The notes under the pieces are model-generated. The model did not search any database and was not told the DNA's origin. It worked only from the letters and a program-made list of their open reading frames with translations. Shown one piece after another: positions 1 to 10,300 of a stretch of DNA of 22,567 nt. The stretch is from Paramacrobiotus richtersi (Eukaryota; Tardigrada; Eutardigrada; Parachela; Macrobiotidae). Where the stretch lies: assembly GCA_034698045.1 (NCBI GenBank), contig JAQGAU010000933.1, forward strand, positions 1-22,567, read 5' to 3'. Numbering within the stretch: position 1 is the stretch's first letter; every line of letters begins with the position of its first letter. The position numbers were made by a program, and so were the translations under genes.

Positions 1-548
1 TTGACAGCAGCTTCGGCCGGAATTTCATCGCCGGGCAAGATCAGAGAGCACAATTGCTGCACAGAATGAGCCGACGACACAAAGGCCGGTAAAGCTAACT
101 CACTTGCACAGCGTACTCCCAGACCCGCTCTCCAAACCGGTAAATTCATCTGCAGCCAAAGGTTGTCAGAGATGTTGATGTTGGTTAATGTCTGGACAGC
201 TGAACGTAACACCCCATCAAACTGTCTCAATACTTCCGGGCATTCATAACATGGGCTCGTACGAAGTAGGTAGAGCAACTTAGGCATTGCAAAACAATTC
301 TTCAAAAGGTACAGTGCGTGGTGTGATGGAATGTGTTGTAGCCGTTCGACCATTCGCTCCAATTCCACCACTTTCCCCTTCAACATCTTTGGCACGGTTG
401 CTGTGTTCAGTGCACCACCCAGTAGCGTCAAGTTATCTTCCTCTAGAATAACGAAGTCTGGCCAGTATCCCAAAAGTGTACTCCGCACTTCTTCTCGTTC
501 GTCAGCAGTTCCCCCAATGATAAAAACTTCACATTTGGAGTTAGATTT
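1..548 (-). pseudogene. Reverse-transcriptase C-terminal fragment of a retroelement, in the left flank
   Basis: The minus strand is open from 548 to the window edge, about 182 codons. Key stretches are SKCEVFIIGG, then LTLLGGAL, HALYLLKNCFAMPKLLYLLR, and LPVWRAGLGVRCASELALPAF. This order (a K-C-E segment after the palm, an LLG-x-x-L box, a PKLLY-x-LR helix, a GGLG/GLGVR turn and an ALPAF helix) is typical of the region behind the reverse-transcriptase palm in a polyprotein family common in invertebrate retroelements. An in-frame TGA at 551-549 sits just before the KCE segment, and no palm domain is visible upstream, so this copy appears truncated or broken. The C-terminal side runs off the window. 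It lies outside the inverted repeats and so belongs to the insertion neighbourhood, not to the large element. The exact retroelement clade is not determined. Confidence 0.6.
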
Positions 549-1954
549 TCATCTAACAATAAGGAGCAAGTGTGCAAAATCCAAAATGAGGCACACGTAG
601 GGTCAGTCCATACCAAGATTAATCGGACATACAGTTTTTCAGTTTAACTTCTGTGGACTAGTGATATTCTAATAATTTTATCTGCAACTCATGGTTAGGA
701 AATTTACAAGAGTTATCGGCACATAAATCGCACTTATAATATGAACATAACAGAAACACGTTGTATTGTCGTAATATGCAATGGCTCAGAACTCTAATGC
801 TTTCTACTACACAAACTTTACACTTCTTATAAATTTTGTGTTTTTATTCCTGTACGACAATCTACACATGGTTTGTTGAAGATCCATACTTCTATGCATA
901 GTACAAAAAAATCAGATGTACATGTAGACCCATTGATTTGACTGTTTGGAAAAGGAATCGTGGAATAAAATAAGCATGTTTATATATGGTAAGCGTTAGA
1001 AAAATTTCGCTTGTGTCATAATCTTTCTAAACTTTGGTAACAGGCAACCCGCAAACTATTCCGGATAGGTTTAGGTGTAGATTTAATGTTATACGTCCAC
1101 ACAGCACAAGCGATGTCATTACGTATTGCAAGTCTACAGAAAATAACACTAGTACTGTTAATATTCTGCCACTCCGAATTTTTTTTAATTAATAATTATA
1201 GACGACAATCACTTAAATTAGAAAGGAGGCAGCATTTTAATTTCGTCTAAGCAAGATGCACATCGCTATCGGCAAATTTTCTGCGCGTGGTGATGCATTT
1301 ACAAGGCCGCCTGCAAAGAGGACCTCTTTCGAGTTTCGACTCGAAAAGGAACTTGCAAAGCCGGACAACAAATAACAAAATCATGAAATCATACACTTCC
1401 GATACTTCGGTTGGAGGACAACAAGTAACACTTTGTGAAAAGGTGGAAGGCTAGCTAGCCCAAAAGTTGTGGATTCTGAAATGAGAAACGATCAATTAAT
1501 ACCGTCAGCCACATATGATGCGAGCGTAGCGTACAATAAGACCTTCTCGCTGATTATTACTACAAGCATCTTATGAAAGATGAGAGTTTCCTGATCATGA
1601 TATCATTCTGCTTAGTAACAATACGGTTTTGTTTTCTTTGATAAATAGTTTGCTTTCCGAATAGGTGCCCAAAACTACGCGCTATTCGGAAACGGATATG
1701 GATTTGGTACCTCTAAGGCAAACCACCTAGGAATGGTCGTTACGTTTACTTTTCTGGTAATTTTCTCAACTGTATACGCCCATGGCCGTAGTGAACGTAT
1801 CGGAGCTTGTGAATGGTCATTTTGAGGGGTGCATTTCACGCCAAGAGATCTGTCCGTATCGGCGGATCCCAGGTAACCAAGCTGATTGGCGTGTTCTTTA
1901 TTCTTATCAAGTCCAGAGGAACATAGGAACATCAACAAGTTACCAACTGCCACA
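549..1954. other. Left flank, no supported gene
   Basis: This AT-rich stretch shows no long open frame with convincing composition. A 40-codon frame at 1256-1378 on the plus strand (starting MHIAIGKFSARG) has somewhat coding-like composition but no visible splice partners. A perfect 11-bp hairpin lies at 1654-1692. The frame on the minus strand at 1953-1675 has no ATG start and no recognisable content. Confidence 0.4.
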
Positions 1955-1960
1955 GCGTGC
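1955..1960. repeat. Left target-site duplication GCGTGC
   Basis: GCGTGC directly precedes the left inverted repeat and recurs exactly at 20973-20978 directly after the right one. The last two bases (GC) are self-complementary, so the border could also be drawn to give a 4-bp CGTG or 2-bp GT duplication. Six is the longest exact match and leaves TAT...ATA termini. Confidence 0.85.
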
Positions 1961-2006
1961 TATGGGAGCCGAGAAGGGCAAAATGGTTTTACTGCAGTTG
2001 CTGCGT
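1961..2006 (+). repeat. Left terminal inverted repeat
   Basis: The repeat starts TATGGGAGCCGAGAAGGGCA and continues to about 2006. It matches the reverse complement of 20972-20927 at 44 of 46 positions, with mismatches at repeat positions 26 and 44. Beyond this the two ends diverge into different tandem subterminal repeats. Confidence 0.93.
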
Positions 2007-2224
2007 CTACTGTAATCACGTAACTGACGTATTAACTGCAGTATCAAGTGATATTAGCTGCTGCGTTTACTGCTGTCACTTTATGCGGTTTCAACAGTTC
2101 TGTTACCTGCAGTATTTACTGCGGTTACTGTCTACTGTAATCACTGAACTACCGTATTAGCTGCTGCGTTTATTGCAGTAACTTAGTGCGGTTTCAACTG
2201 TATTGTATTACCTGCGGTATTTAC
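2006..2224. repeat. Left subterminal tandem repeat, two units
   Basis: Two direct copies lie at about 2006-2119 and 2131-2224. Each runs from TCTACTGTAATCAC through GCTGCTGCGTTTA and GTGCGGTTTCAAC-like blocks to GTATTTAC. The first copy has about 20 extra bases after CGTATTA. Many TACTGC/GCAGTA words recur. Such arrays next to inverted repeats are common transposase-binding regions, so a role in end recognition is inferred. Confidence 0.75.
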
Positions 2225-2486
2225 GTGCCTTGTTTTGCATAGTGCTGAAGACCGCTCTGCATAAAGGTCAATAAGCAAGCCAACTACCGGGACGGCATTT
2301 CCAGTCATCCATCTTTGTTTCCGCTTACGAATGCAGCGTAGTTACGAATCAAGTAAAAACCGACATAATATCGCTGCGCGCAAAAATACTAGCCAGACTG
2401 CGCCGTGACTCAAAAAGCGCTGACCTCTGCACTCACGTGGATCATAATGGCTTCACATATCTGCGGTAAGTGGTGTCGGGCCTTGG

Positions 2487-2609
2487 CTAATTCTGAGCGA
2501 CACATTTCTCCACATATCGGACCGTACGGCCACGCAGAATGTCTTGGTATCGCTCAAACGCATCGGCAATCTGTCGACGCATGTCTACGTTTTTAGGTTT
2601 AGTCCGTCC
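2487..2609 (-). pseudogene. Possible relic of a Tc1/mariner transposase C-terminus
   Basis: A 40-codon frame between two stops reads KNVDMRRQIADAFE, then DILRG, then VEKCVAQN. The pattern (L/M-R-x-x-I-x-x-A-F, then a short helix, then a C-x-x-N end) is like the last helices of mariner-type transposases. It lies between the left end and the first gene. It is short, has no catalytic part and could be a chance likeness. The rest of 2225-2694 shows nothing else recognisable. Confidence 0.25.
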
Positions 2610-2694
2610 CTATTTCGAAGAAGTGTGCGCTTATTTACCATTGGTGCTCTATAGTTATTTCGGAAAGCAAATTCATCAACCTTGGTAGCTCGAT

Positions 2695-3465
2695 ATGGCG
2701 ACCTACTACGGTCCATTGGACGATCTTCCGCAAGGAGTTTCTCTGCTTGCGGCGAGCCTGGCGCGCCTCGGACGGTTGGCTACTGAAGAACCTACACCCG
2801 GAACACCTACAAGAAATAATACCACTAAGATGGATCTAATTTGTTCCCTGAAAGGTGAACTTCCTGCTGGTATGTGTTACTGCGGGAAGTACCACATTGT
2901 CTATGCAAAATGTGGATGCGTTGGACGTGACTTCGGAATCACCTGTGGACTCTCCAACCAGGCTGTATCCAAAGGAAAAGAGGAAGTTTTCTGTGGTGTT
3001 GCAGAAACCGTTACCGTCAAGCACATTAAACTGAAGGGACAATGCTCAGCCTGCGAGTATGTCGCGAACGATTTGGAGATGGTCGATGTTCCCAGTTCAG
3101 TGTCCCTGCTTAGTGCTCACTTGGCTCGTCTAGGGCATACCGTTAGGCAGCGTGCCGGACTCGAGATGATAGTCAAGAACAACGTGACAAAAATGGACCT
3201 GTGTACTTCACTGAAGGAGTATTTACCCCGGCAGATGTGCAACTGTGGCAATTACCACGTGCTTTACGAAGGATGCGGATGCGTGGGTCGAGACTTTGCA
3301 ATTACCTGCGGTCAGTCATTATCCAAAGGTTTGAAGGAGGTGTTGTGTGGAAAAGCGGAGGCAGTGACGGTGAAGCATGTGAAATTAGCTGGACACTGCG
3401 GAGCATGCAATTTTGTAAGGGACCAACCCATAGCCCAGTTGAAAGTCCGTTTGGAGAAGCGTTAG
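2695..3465 (+). CDS. Cys-rich protein with an internally duplicated domain
   Basis: This single-exon, 256-aa gene is of unknown function. It is two copies of one domain, at residues 11-123 and 131-241. Each copy has nine cysteines in the same order: copy 1 at 50, 61, 63, 73, 75, 84, 100, 117, 120, and copy 2 at 170, 182, 184, 194, 196, 205, 218, 235, 238. Shared blocks are TKMDL, MC-x-CG-x-YH, CGCVGRDF, ITCG, a VTVKH block and G-x-C-x-AC. The CxC and CxxC pairs and the conserved His suggest zinc-binding knuckles. No signal peptide or membrane segment is visible, so a cytoplasmic or nuclear role is likelier than secretion. The start ATG at 2695 is the first in frame. It is the only gene between the left end and the transposase, which lies in convergent orientation. 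It is the one long gene here without introns. Confidence 0.85.
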   Translation: MATYYGPLDDLPQGVSLLAASLARLGRLATEEPTPGTPTRNNTTKMDLICSLKGELPAGMCYCGKYHIVYAKCGCVGRDFGITCGLSNQAVSKGKEEVFCGVAETVTVKHIKLKGQCSACEYVANDLEMVDVPSSVSLLSAHLARLGHTVRQRAGLEMIVKNNVTKMDLCTSLKEYLPRQMCNCGNYHVLYEGCGCVGRDFAITCGQSLSKGLKEVLCGKAEAVTVKHVKLAGHCGACNFVRDQPIAQLKVRLEKR

Positions 3466-3904
3466 AGCGGAGCAACGGGAATGGAGCGGCGTTAGAAAGG
3501 TGACAATAAGTAGTAGTTAAGACGTATTGTTCTTCATTTGTTGTGATGAGATTTCTAGACTGTCGTCTTTTACTTTCTCCTGAGTTTCTTTGTTTGTATT
3601 AATAAGTTCAAACTGCACACTTTGGTTCGTCTAGTTTTAAAGATCTGATCTGATCTGATCTCAGTAGTGATGTATACCTTCGATGCTCCGGAAATTCCGC
3701 AGTGGAAACCTGAGTATGGCACTTTATTCAGGTGTTAAGTTATATTTAGAATTCTTACATTGTTATCGGACTACGGAACAAAAAGGTGAATTCGTTTCGG
3801 TTTTGCTGTTGAGAAATGAGATCAACAAAGCGAATTAGTTCTGACAAGTTCTGCGCTGCCATGCAAACTAAGAAAAGGCTTACTAGATATGTACTTAAAG
3901 TAAG
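3466..3904. other. Intergenic gap with a short GATCT repeat
   Basis: This gap between two convergent genes holds a short (GATCT)n run near 3640-3660. A TTTATT at 3723-3728 is an AATAAA on the minus strand about 180 nt past the transposase stop, and could serve as its poly(A) signal. Nothing else is recognised. Confidence 0.5.
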
Positions 3905-5595
3905 TCAAACGCCCAGCAATTCCTTTCCTTGAACAAATAAATTAACACCAAAACTGCCGTCTTCGAATGTGGAATCAAGGTACAAATCCAGCAAGGCCTG
4001 CTCTTCAGGATGATCAAAAACTGGTAGTTCTCTAACGTCTTCCACTTCACAAGTCTCGTGAGTCTCAGCATCCGGATCCACTCCATACATTCCATCAATC
4101 ATCTCTTCTGCAGGTACATCGAAACCCCCCAGACCGACCGTATAAGTCCCAGTCTGCCAAATCTGATTTGGACTTCGATAGTGCTCAGTCCGGATACCGT
4201 GACAATTCCAGGTATTCATGTACTCGGATACTTTCGTCCGAAGTCTTGACAGGAAAACATGTCGCAGTATAAGGATATGTTTGGTGTTACTAATATCCAA
4301 TATTCCATCGTATTCCATCGCGCGAAACATCTGAATAAAGCGATCCAGAACGGCAAGTCGCAAATTAAGCCAGAAACGCTCTATGCGTTGATTGTGAACA
4401 GAACGTCCAACCAAAAAACTGCCTCGACCCGTCCCACAGTACCGCTCCATGTATTCACCAACAAGCAGGTTTTCTCCGCCACGGTCTGCCCGCATCCTGC
4501 AATAAACTTATGTAGAATTTTGTAAGGAACGTTATGGCCCCGCATTACCTTGATGGTAATCCATAAGCACGCGTCGCCTTCAAAAAGCAGTCGAAAACCG
4601 TGCTGGCTTTATTATTTGTTGATACTTCTAGATACACTAGCATCCTTGAGTAGCCATCAATACAACCGTGGACTACAAAAAGTAGAAAACGGTAGCAGTT
4701 CAATGACAAACAAATGCACGCCTGGGAAAAAAATGCATACAAATCCTTACCACAAAACCCGTACCGTCCAAGTTTCAAGTTTCCGTCCATATGCCATAAA
4801 TCGTTCGGTCTTCTGACGTTGTATTTTCGTCTAGGAATTAGCCGGATTGTTCTCCTTGCTACGCCGTATAAATCCATTCGTTTTAGGCACTCTCGCACCC
4901 GTTCGCGGTAAGTTACTATTCCTTTTGCCAACAAATGTGCGTGCATTTGTCTGTAGCCAATGTTAGCATAAGTTGAGGAAGCCTGGCGTATTTCGTTCTC
5001 CAGTTCCTGATCATCTATGATTGTAATTCTATCCTGCAACCATGCAGTATGATAATATGTCAAATGTTACCCATCGCATGAAGTGTAAACCAACTTTTTT
5101 GCGTAATCCTTCCTTGGCCAGCCTGTTCTTCACGGTCCGTACAGATATCCCAATGCAACTGGCTATGTCTGCATTACTCGCACCTGATTCCACAAGGTGA
5201 CGAAGTTGATCAACAGGTACATCTATCATGGGCCTGCCGTTAGTTCCGATCTTTCCCAGTTCAGGCTGTTGGGGGGCTACTTCAGGTTCGTCCAGTAGAA
5301 GTTTCACGTTATGAATCTGAACATCCAGTTCCTGTAGAAGATCGTCAAGTTCAGGATGGGTTTCGATAGCAGTGTTGCTGGCAATGTTAACGCAAATCCT
5401 GTCGATAACACAACCATCAACCGTCAATTTTCAACTAAGTTTTCATTCCACAGCACACCTTTTTACGGTATCAAGCTGGAGACAAACCCCGTCCGCGATA
5501 CTGAAATCGTAATCTTCTCCCGCACAAATATCCACTGCTTTCTGAAGAATTGATGTTGCATAAACATAAAAGTCATCAAAAGTCGCGAATTCCAT
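3905..5595 (-). CDS. DDE transposase/integrase, IS3EU-like, five exons
   Basis: The exons are 5595-5459, 5398-5095, 5033-4751, 4672-4549 and 4496-3905 on the minus strand. They join in frame to 479 aa with introns of 60, 61, 78 and 52 nt. Residues 108-143 form a helix-turn-helix ([20 protein letters not shown]), presumably binding the element ends. The catalytic core has D230 (LWHMDGN), D287 (RADRGGEN) and E322 (HNQRIERFW), spaced D-x56-D-x34-E. The blocks [23 protein letters not shown] and [18 protein letters not shown] are typical of the eukaryotic integrase-core family found in cnidarians, fish and amphioxus. All catalytic residues are present and no stop interrupts the frame, so the protein may be active. 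An acidic C-terminal tail follows residue 380. The start ATG at 5595 has an in-frame first exon with a good GTGTGC donor. The transposase should cut and join the element at its inverted repeats. Confidence 0.9.
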
Positions 5596-5989
5596 GGCGA
5601 AATGCTGTTGGAAATAAGACTTATGGCAAAACCCTAACTAATCAATCGCAGCCAGTAAACTGATGATATATCCGTTGCGCTTAAGTTTTCGAGGGTCCTG
5701 CGCCTGTACTTCTGTAAACCGTCATTATGTGGTATTACGCATTTTTTCAGATTTAACATTAAGATTCAGTAACGAAGCATTTAGTGTTTTTCAACCTGAC
5801 ACTGCAACTGCACGGCAATTTTTACAACAGTGTTTACTTTGGTGTATTTGAATGAGGAATCTTCAAATATTTTGAAAAGAACACGCCAGGTATATATGAA
5901 CTCTTTGAAATTGACGTCAGTGGCACCACTGTACCAAGAGCAAAATACACGGTAATAATCGGGAAATACTGCAAACTTTTAATCTAGTG
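5596..5989. promoter_or_regulatory. Upstream region of the transposase gene
   Basis: This gap separates the transposase start from the 120-bp repeat array and must hold its promoter. No clear TATA box at the expected spacing was found. No open frame here looks coding. Confidence 0.3.
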
Positions 5990-6965
5990 CCTCGTTATAT
6001 CTAGCGTGTTCTCGCCTCGAATTATGCAGCATTGCGAATTATGGAGAAACTCTAAGTAGAACAGCAGCAAAATCTTTCTTGGTATACGGAAGTCACTGCA
6101 AATTGAGTGATTTGCAAGATCTAGCGTGTTTTTGTCTGTATGTATGTAGCGATCGCAAATTCTGAGAAAACTGTGCCTATAACAACAACAAAAGCTTTCT
6201 TAATCACCGGAAGTCCATGCAATTTGAGTGACCTGCTAGATCTAGCGTGTTTTCTCCTCGAATTATGCAGCAGTACGGATTATGGAGAAACTCTAAGTAG
6301 AACGATAACAAAATCTTTCTTGGTACACGGAAGTCACTGCAAATTGAGTGACCTGCTAGATCAAGCGTGTTTTTGTCTCTATGTATGTAGCGATCGCAAA
6401 TTATAAGAAAACTGTGCCCGTAACTGCATCGAAAGCTTTCTCAATCAACGGGAGTCCATGCAATTTGAGTGATCTGCTAGATCTAGCGTGTTCTCGTCTC
6501 GAATTATGCAGCAGTGCGAATTATTGAGAAGCTAAGTAGAACGACAACAAAACCTTTCTTATTTACGGCAGTCACTTCAAATTGAGTGACCTGCTTGATC
6601 TAGCGTGTTTTTGTCTCTATGTATGTAGCGATCGCAAATTCTGAGAAAACTGTGCCTATAACAACAACAAAAGCTTTCTTACTCAACGGAAGTCATGCAG
6701 TTTGAGTGACCTGCTAGATCTAGCGTATTTTTGTCTGTAGCGATCGCGAACTATGGAGAAACTGTGCTTGTAATTACAGCAAAATCTTTCTTGGAGAACT
6801 GAAGTCACTGCATACCGAGTGATCCACAAGATCTAACGTGTTTTCGTCCCTGTGTATGTAGCCGATGCAAATTATAGAGAAACTGGGATGACAACAAAGT
6901 CTTTCTTGGATAACATATGTCACTGCAAATCGAGTGACCAGCTGCTAGATCTAGTGTGTTTTTGC
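5990..6965. repeat. ~120-bp minisatellite with alternating unit types
   Basis: The word GATCTAGCGTGTT or a close variant recurs at about 6001, 6121, 6242, 6362, 6483, 6600, 6720, 6833 and 6951, giving periods of 113-121 bp and eight units. Two flavours alternate in the first part. Type A contains CTCGAATTATGCAGCAG and AAACTCTAAGTAGAAC. Type B contains TATGTATGTAGCGATCGC and AAACTGTGCCTATAAC. The array is therefore built from a dimer of about 240 bp, with the right-hand units more diverged and shorter. Each unit carries CTTTCTT and TTGAGTGA blocks and many units have AGATCT. It lies between the transposase promoter and the 3' end of the HECT gene. The short open frames inside are by-products of the repeat. 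Confidence 0.9.
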
Positions 6966-7304
6966 CTTTACATACATAAAGAACGCTCACGCAAAAAACA
7001 CCAAGGTTTGTCGTTTAATGCAATGACGATGAACAGTACAGTAAGAAAGCGAACGCAGTTTTACACCAACAGTTATATGATTACGTTTTAAACAAAGGTG
7101 AAACAACATTAGATAAAAAAGACCGCTACCAACACCTAATTAAGAATAATTGTCTCATGCCGAACAACTAAGCAAACCTGAACGTATAAAACATGATGTG
7201 TAGCATAACTTGTCAATCAATTATCATGGCTAGGATCGTAAAACAATTGATAGAGCAGAAGGTGTTGCAATAAATTCGAAGAACATGCTACCTGAAGGTT
7301 AGCA

Positions 7305-10300
7305 TTAAATCAACCCGAATCCTCCTCCGTTTTCGAACGCGTAAGTTAGGTCCTCGAAGAAACGTTCTTTCTCGGCTTCGCCATAGCTCATGCACAGCTT
7401 TAACTCGGCGTTGCATGTTGCAGCTTTTGGCATCCGCCGGTCGCCATCATCTGGTCGCTCGAAGAAGGAAATGACAATCTTTCGAAATGCGGGTGGAATT
7501 TTCTCGTAGCCAGTGATGAAGCGGATAATTTTGCGAATAATATCAACATCTTGGAGCTGGACGTACTCTTGGAACCAGTTGAAGGTTCGATTGGCAGTCT
7601 GGATCTGCTCGGAAGTAGCGTTTGGCGGCATTTGAGGTACGTCCAAGTTTTCCAGAAGATCCTCCGAGGTGACGATCGACTCAGTGTATATCTGAAGCTC
7701 AAGTTCCGGCCATACTCCAGCAGCTTTCACTTTCTGGTAAAAAAAGAAGTATCTGTACCAGCAATGCAATAGCAGCAACAGTGATCGTTAAAATACTGAT
7801 ATGTGCATTACATCTACGAGTACTGCTCGCATAAACTGCTACATCCGGGCTTACTTCGAAAAATCCCAGTTGGTTAAATCCCTCATAAACGGCAAAAAAC
7901 GCATTCGAATGGCTTCCCAAAAGTTCGGTTGTGCAGATCCATTCTGCCGCTTCTAGCGGCTTCATCTGGTTCAAGTCGCTACGCTAAAGCGAGAAACTAT
8001 CGCTCAAGGAACGAACAATGTTAAATTATTCGAATGTAAAAAAACGAAGTACCTGCACGGAGCGAAGATCGCACCATTCTTCCAAGCCAGGAATTAGACC
8101 GAAATTAACAGCTGAGGCAGGGTTAGTTTGATGAATGTAGTTCAGGAATGCCGCAATTTTAGCTATTGAAGGATTCTTTTCCAACAGGTACTGGGAGTCC
8201 AAAGGAAGGCCAGCCCAGTATCGCATGAAGTATGGAGCTAGCCATCCGCCCCATGCTCCGTCGAAAAGGATGCAGTGAAGCGCAAACTTTCCGAATGCCA
8301 CAAATTCCGCTCTTTGCGCCCACATGTTCTGATGCGTTGGAACCTTCGAACACTCCCCTTCAAACATCAGACCCACTCCAGGCAGTCGGCGATGGACGAG
8401 GTCATCCCAGACATTCTTGGCGTAGTCACGAAAAACGCCTCCTTGATCGACTGGCTGCTCGCCGAACGATGCACTATCACAATGAAATACACCAAACGTT
8501 AGAACAACCATCTTATGCCACTGTAGCGATTACTATATTGGATTACTCACTTTTCGGTTTTCATAACAATGCATGGAGTCGCGAAGAGCTGCTTTGTCGT
8601 AGCGCGTTTATAAAACGCAAACAGTGATTTGGATGGGCAAGTTTCGTCTACTTCGATGTTGTACGGGGCAGATGAACCCCCACATGCAGCTCGCGAATCG
8701 CGCAAATACTGAGCACGAAAGTCTTCCAAACCCTGGATGGGTGGCATGCAAGGACCATTCTGGAACGTAGGCATCCACTTTGCGACATCCGCAAGGAACT
8801 CATCAGGAAAACGAAACTCTAGGACGGATGCATATTAAATATCGAGGTGAAAAATAATACTGTAGGAAATGTCAGCATTTATTTCTACACACCTCCAGGA
8901 TCAGCCATGTTGACTGCACTCACACGCCTCCCATCAGAAGTGGAATTTGTCGTTTTGGATGTTTCCGCCAGAAACGTAACATCTACCACAAAGCCAAGTC
9001 AGACCATGACAGAAAGCAAAGATCAAAAATCATACCTTCGTCTTCATCGTTTAATACGAAACCTGTCGCCAGCTCACTTTCCGCATGCCGAACCTTATCG
9101 TTAGCCAGTTCGTCAAGGCAAGCAAGTTCAATATCGAATTCATCGTCCTATTAACGTTCAAAAGATACGAAGATAGCTTACGTTAATGTTTCCTGTCACT
9201 TCCGTGCGTGACCGGATGTATTTAAAAAACTTACCGAGTCGTCAAAAATTGAAGGTTTCCTGCGTTTTGGAAGATCGCTGCAGCCTGGTCCGTCAGAACA
9301 TTCTCCAGAGCGCTTAAGGTCTGCTTCATCCAAGCCGGGATTTTTTGGATCCAGAATCGGTGTGGTGCGTGGTGCCAAAAACACTCGTCGATTGCTTCCA
9401 CTGCGACCCCGGTTAATTGGATCCTCGGCGTTACTAAACGGGAACACATGACCGCATGCGAGCGCAATCAAAAGATTACTACTTACATCAAAAGACAGTC
9501 AAGATCTATTTGACTGGCGTCCAGGGCAGTATCGAAAAGTTCTCCCAACCTTCTTCGTCGAGTGTTGAGCTTTAATAATTTCCAGGATTGGTCCTTCAAA
9601 TCGGGGAACGTCTGGCGAACAATTCCGTCGATAGCCGCGGCGTCGCAAGGATGGGTTAAGGTGACCGTCTTAATAAGCCCCATTCGCTCCATAACGTCAA
9701 AATCGGTTCTGAAACCAGCATTCAGAGATTACGTTATTTTCAGCAAAGTATTCAGTTCCGAATGTACATACACGTTCCAGTCCGGCCTTGGAACACGGTT
9801 TCCGGTGACCTTTCTGCATAAATAGAAGTCAAGCGTGTACTGCACAATCACGGCTGCGGGACGAACGTCTGTAGCCCTGCGCCCAGCGGTTCCCAATCTG
9901 CCACGAGCAGGAAACGGCGGCCTCCCAATGATTCGGTAATTGTTAGCGACGGTTGGCACCGAAGGCCGGAAACCCATGATGCTTGGACGAAATGATGTCG
10001 ACGCTTGATTTGGTGTGCGAGGAGCGTGTGCCATGGCCTAGCGGTATAAAGCAGCGCACGGTCCAGAAAAGCTTACATAAGAAACATGTTTTTGACGAAA
10101 AACGTTTTGCTTACTCGTGCGCCTCCACCAACTGCGGCGGGTACAGGATGCGGCAAGTTCACGGATGCTTGAGGGGTTCCAGCAGTGATTAGCGGTACTG
10201 GAGGATTATTTCGAGACGGGGTGGCCGACGCAACCGAACTACTGTTATCTGATGAGCGACTGATCAAATGCACAGAGGATCGTTGGTGTGCTGGAGTGGC

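Noticed and set aside
331..600. Plus-strand open frame in the left flank
   Set aside because: It is antisense to the reverse-transcriptase fragment, which explains its openness.
1675..1953. Minus-strand 92-codon frame at the left border
   Set aside because: It has no ATG, its composition is not coding-like, and it has no neighbouring exons.
3201..3503. Second frame overlapping the Cys-rich gene
   Set aside because: It lies in another frame of a gene with clear duplicated-domain conservation and has no content of its own.
5990..6965. CRISPR array
   Set aside because: The units are ~120 bp repeats without unique spacers, in a eukaryotic context. They are a minisatellite.
9709..9772. A 24-nt intron (9732-9709) in the HECT gene
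   Set aside because: A GTATGT donor at 9771 gives a 63-nt intron with the same phase and matches the other intron sizes. A 24-nt intron would be exceptional in an animal.
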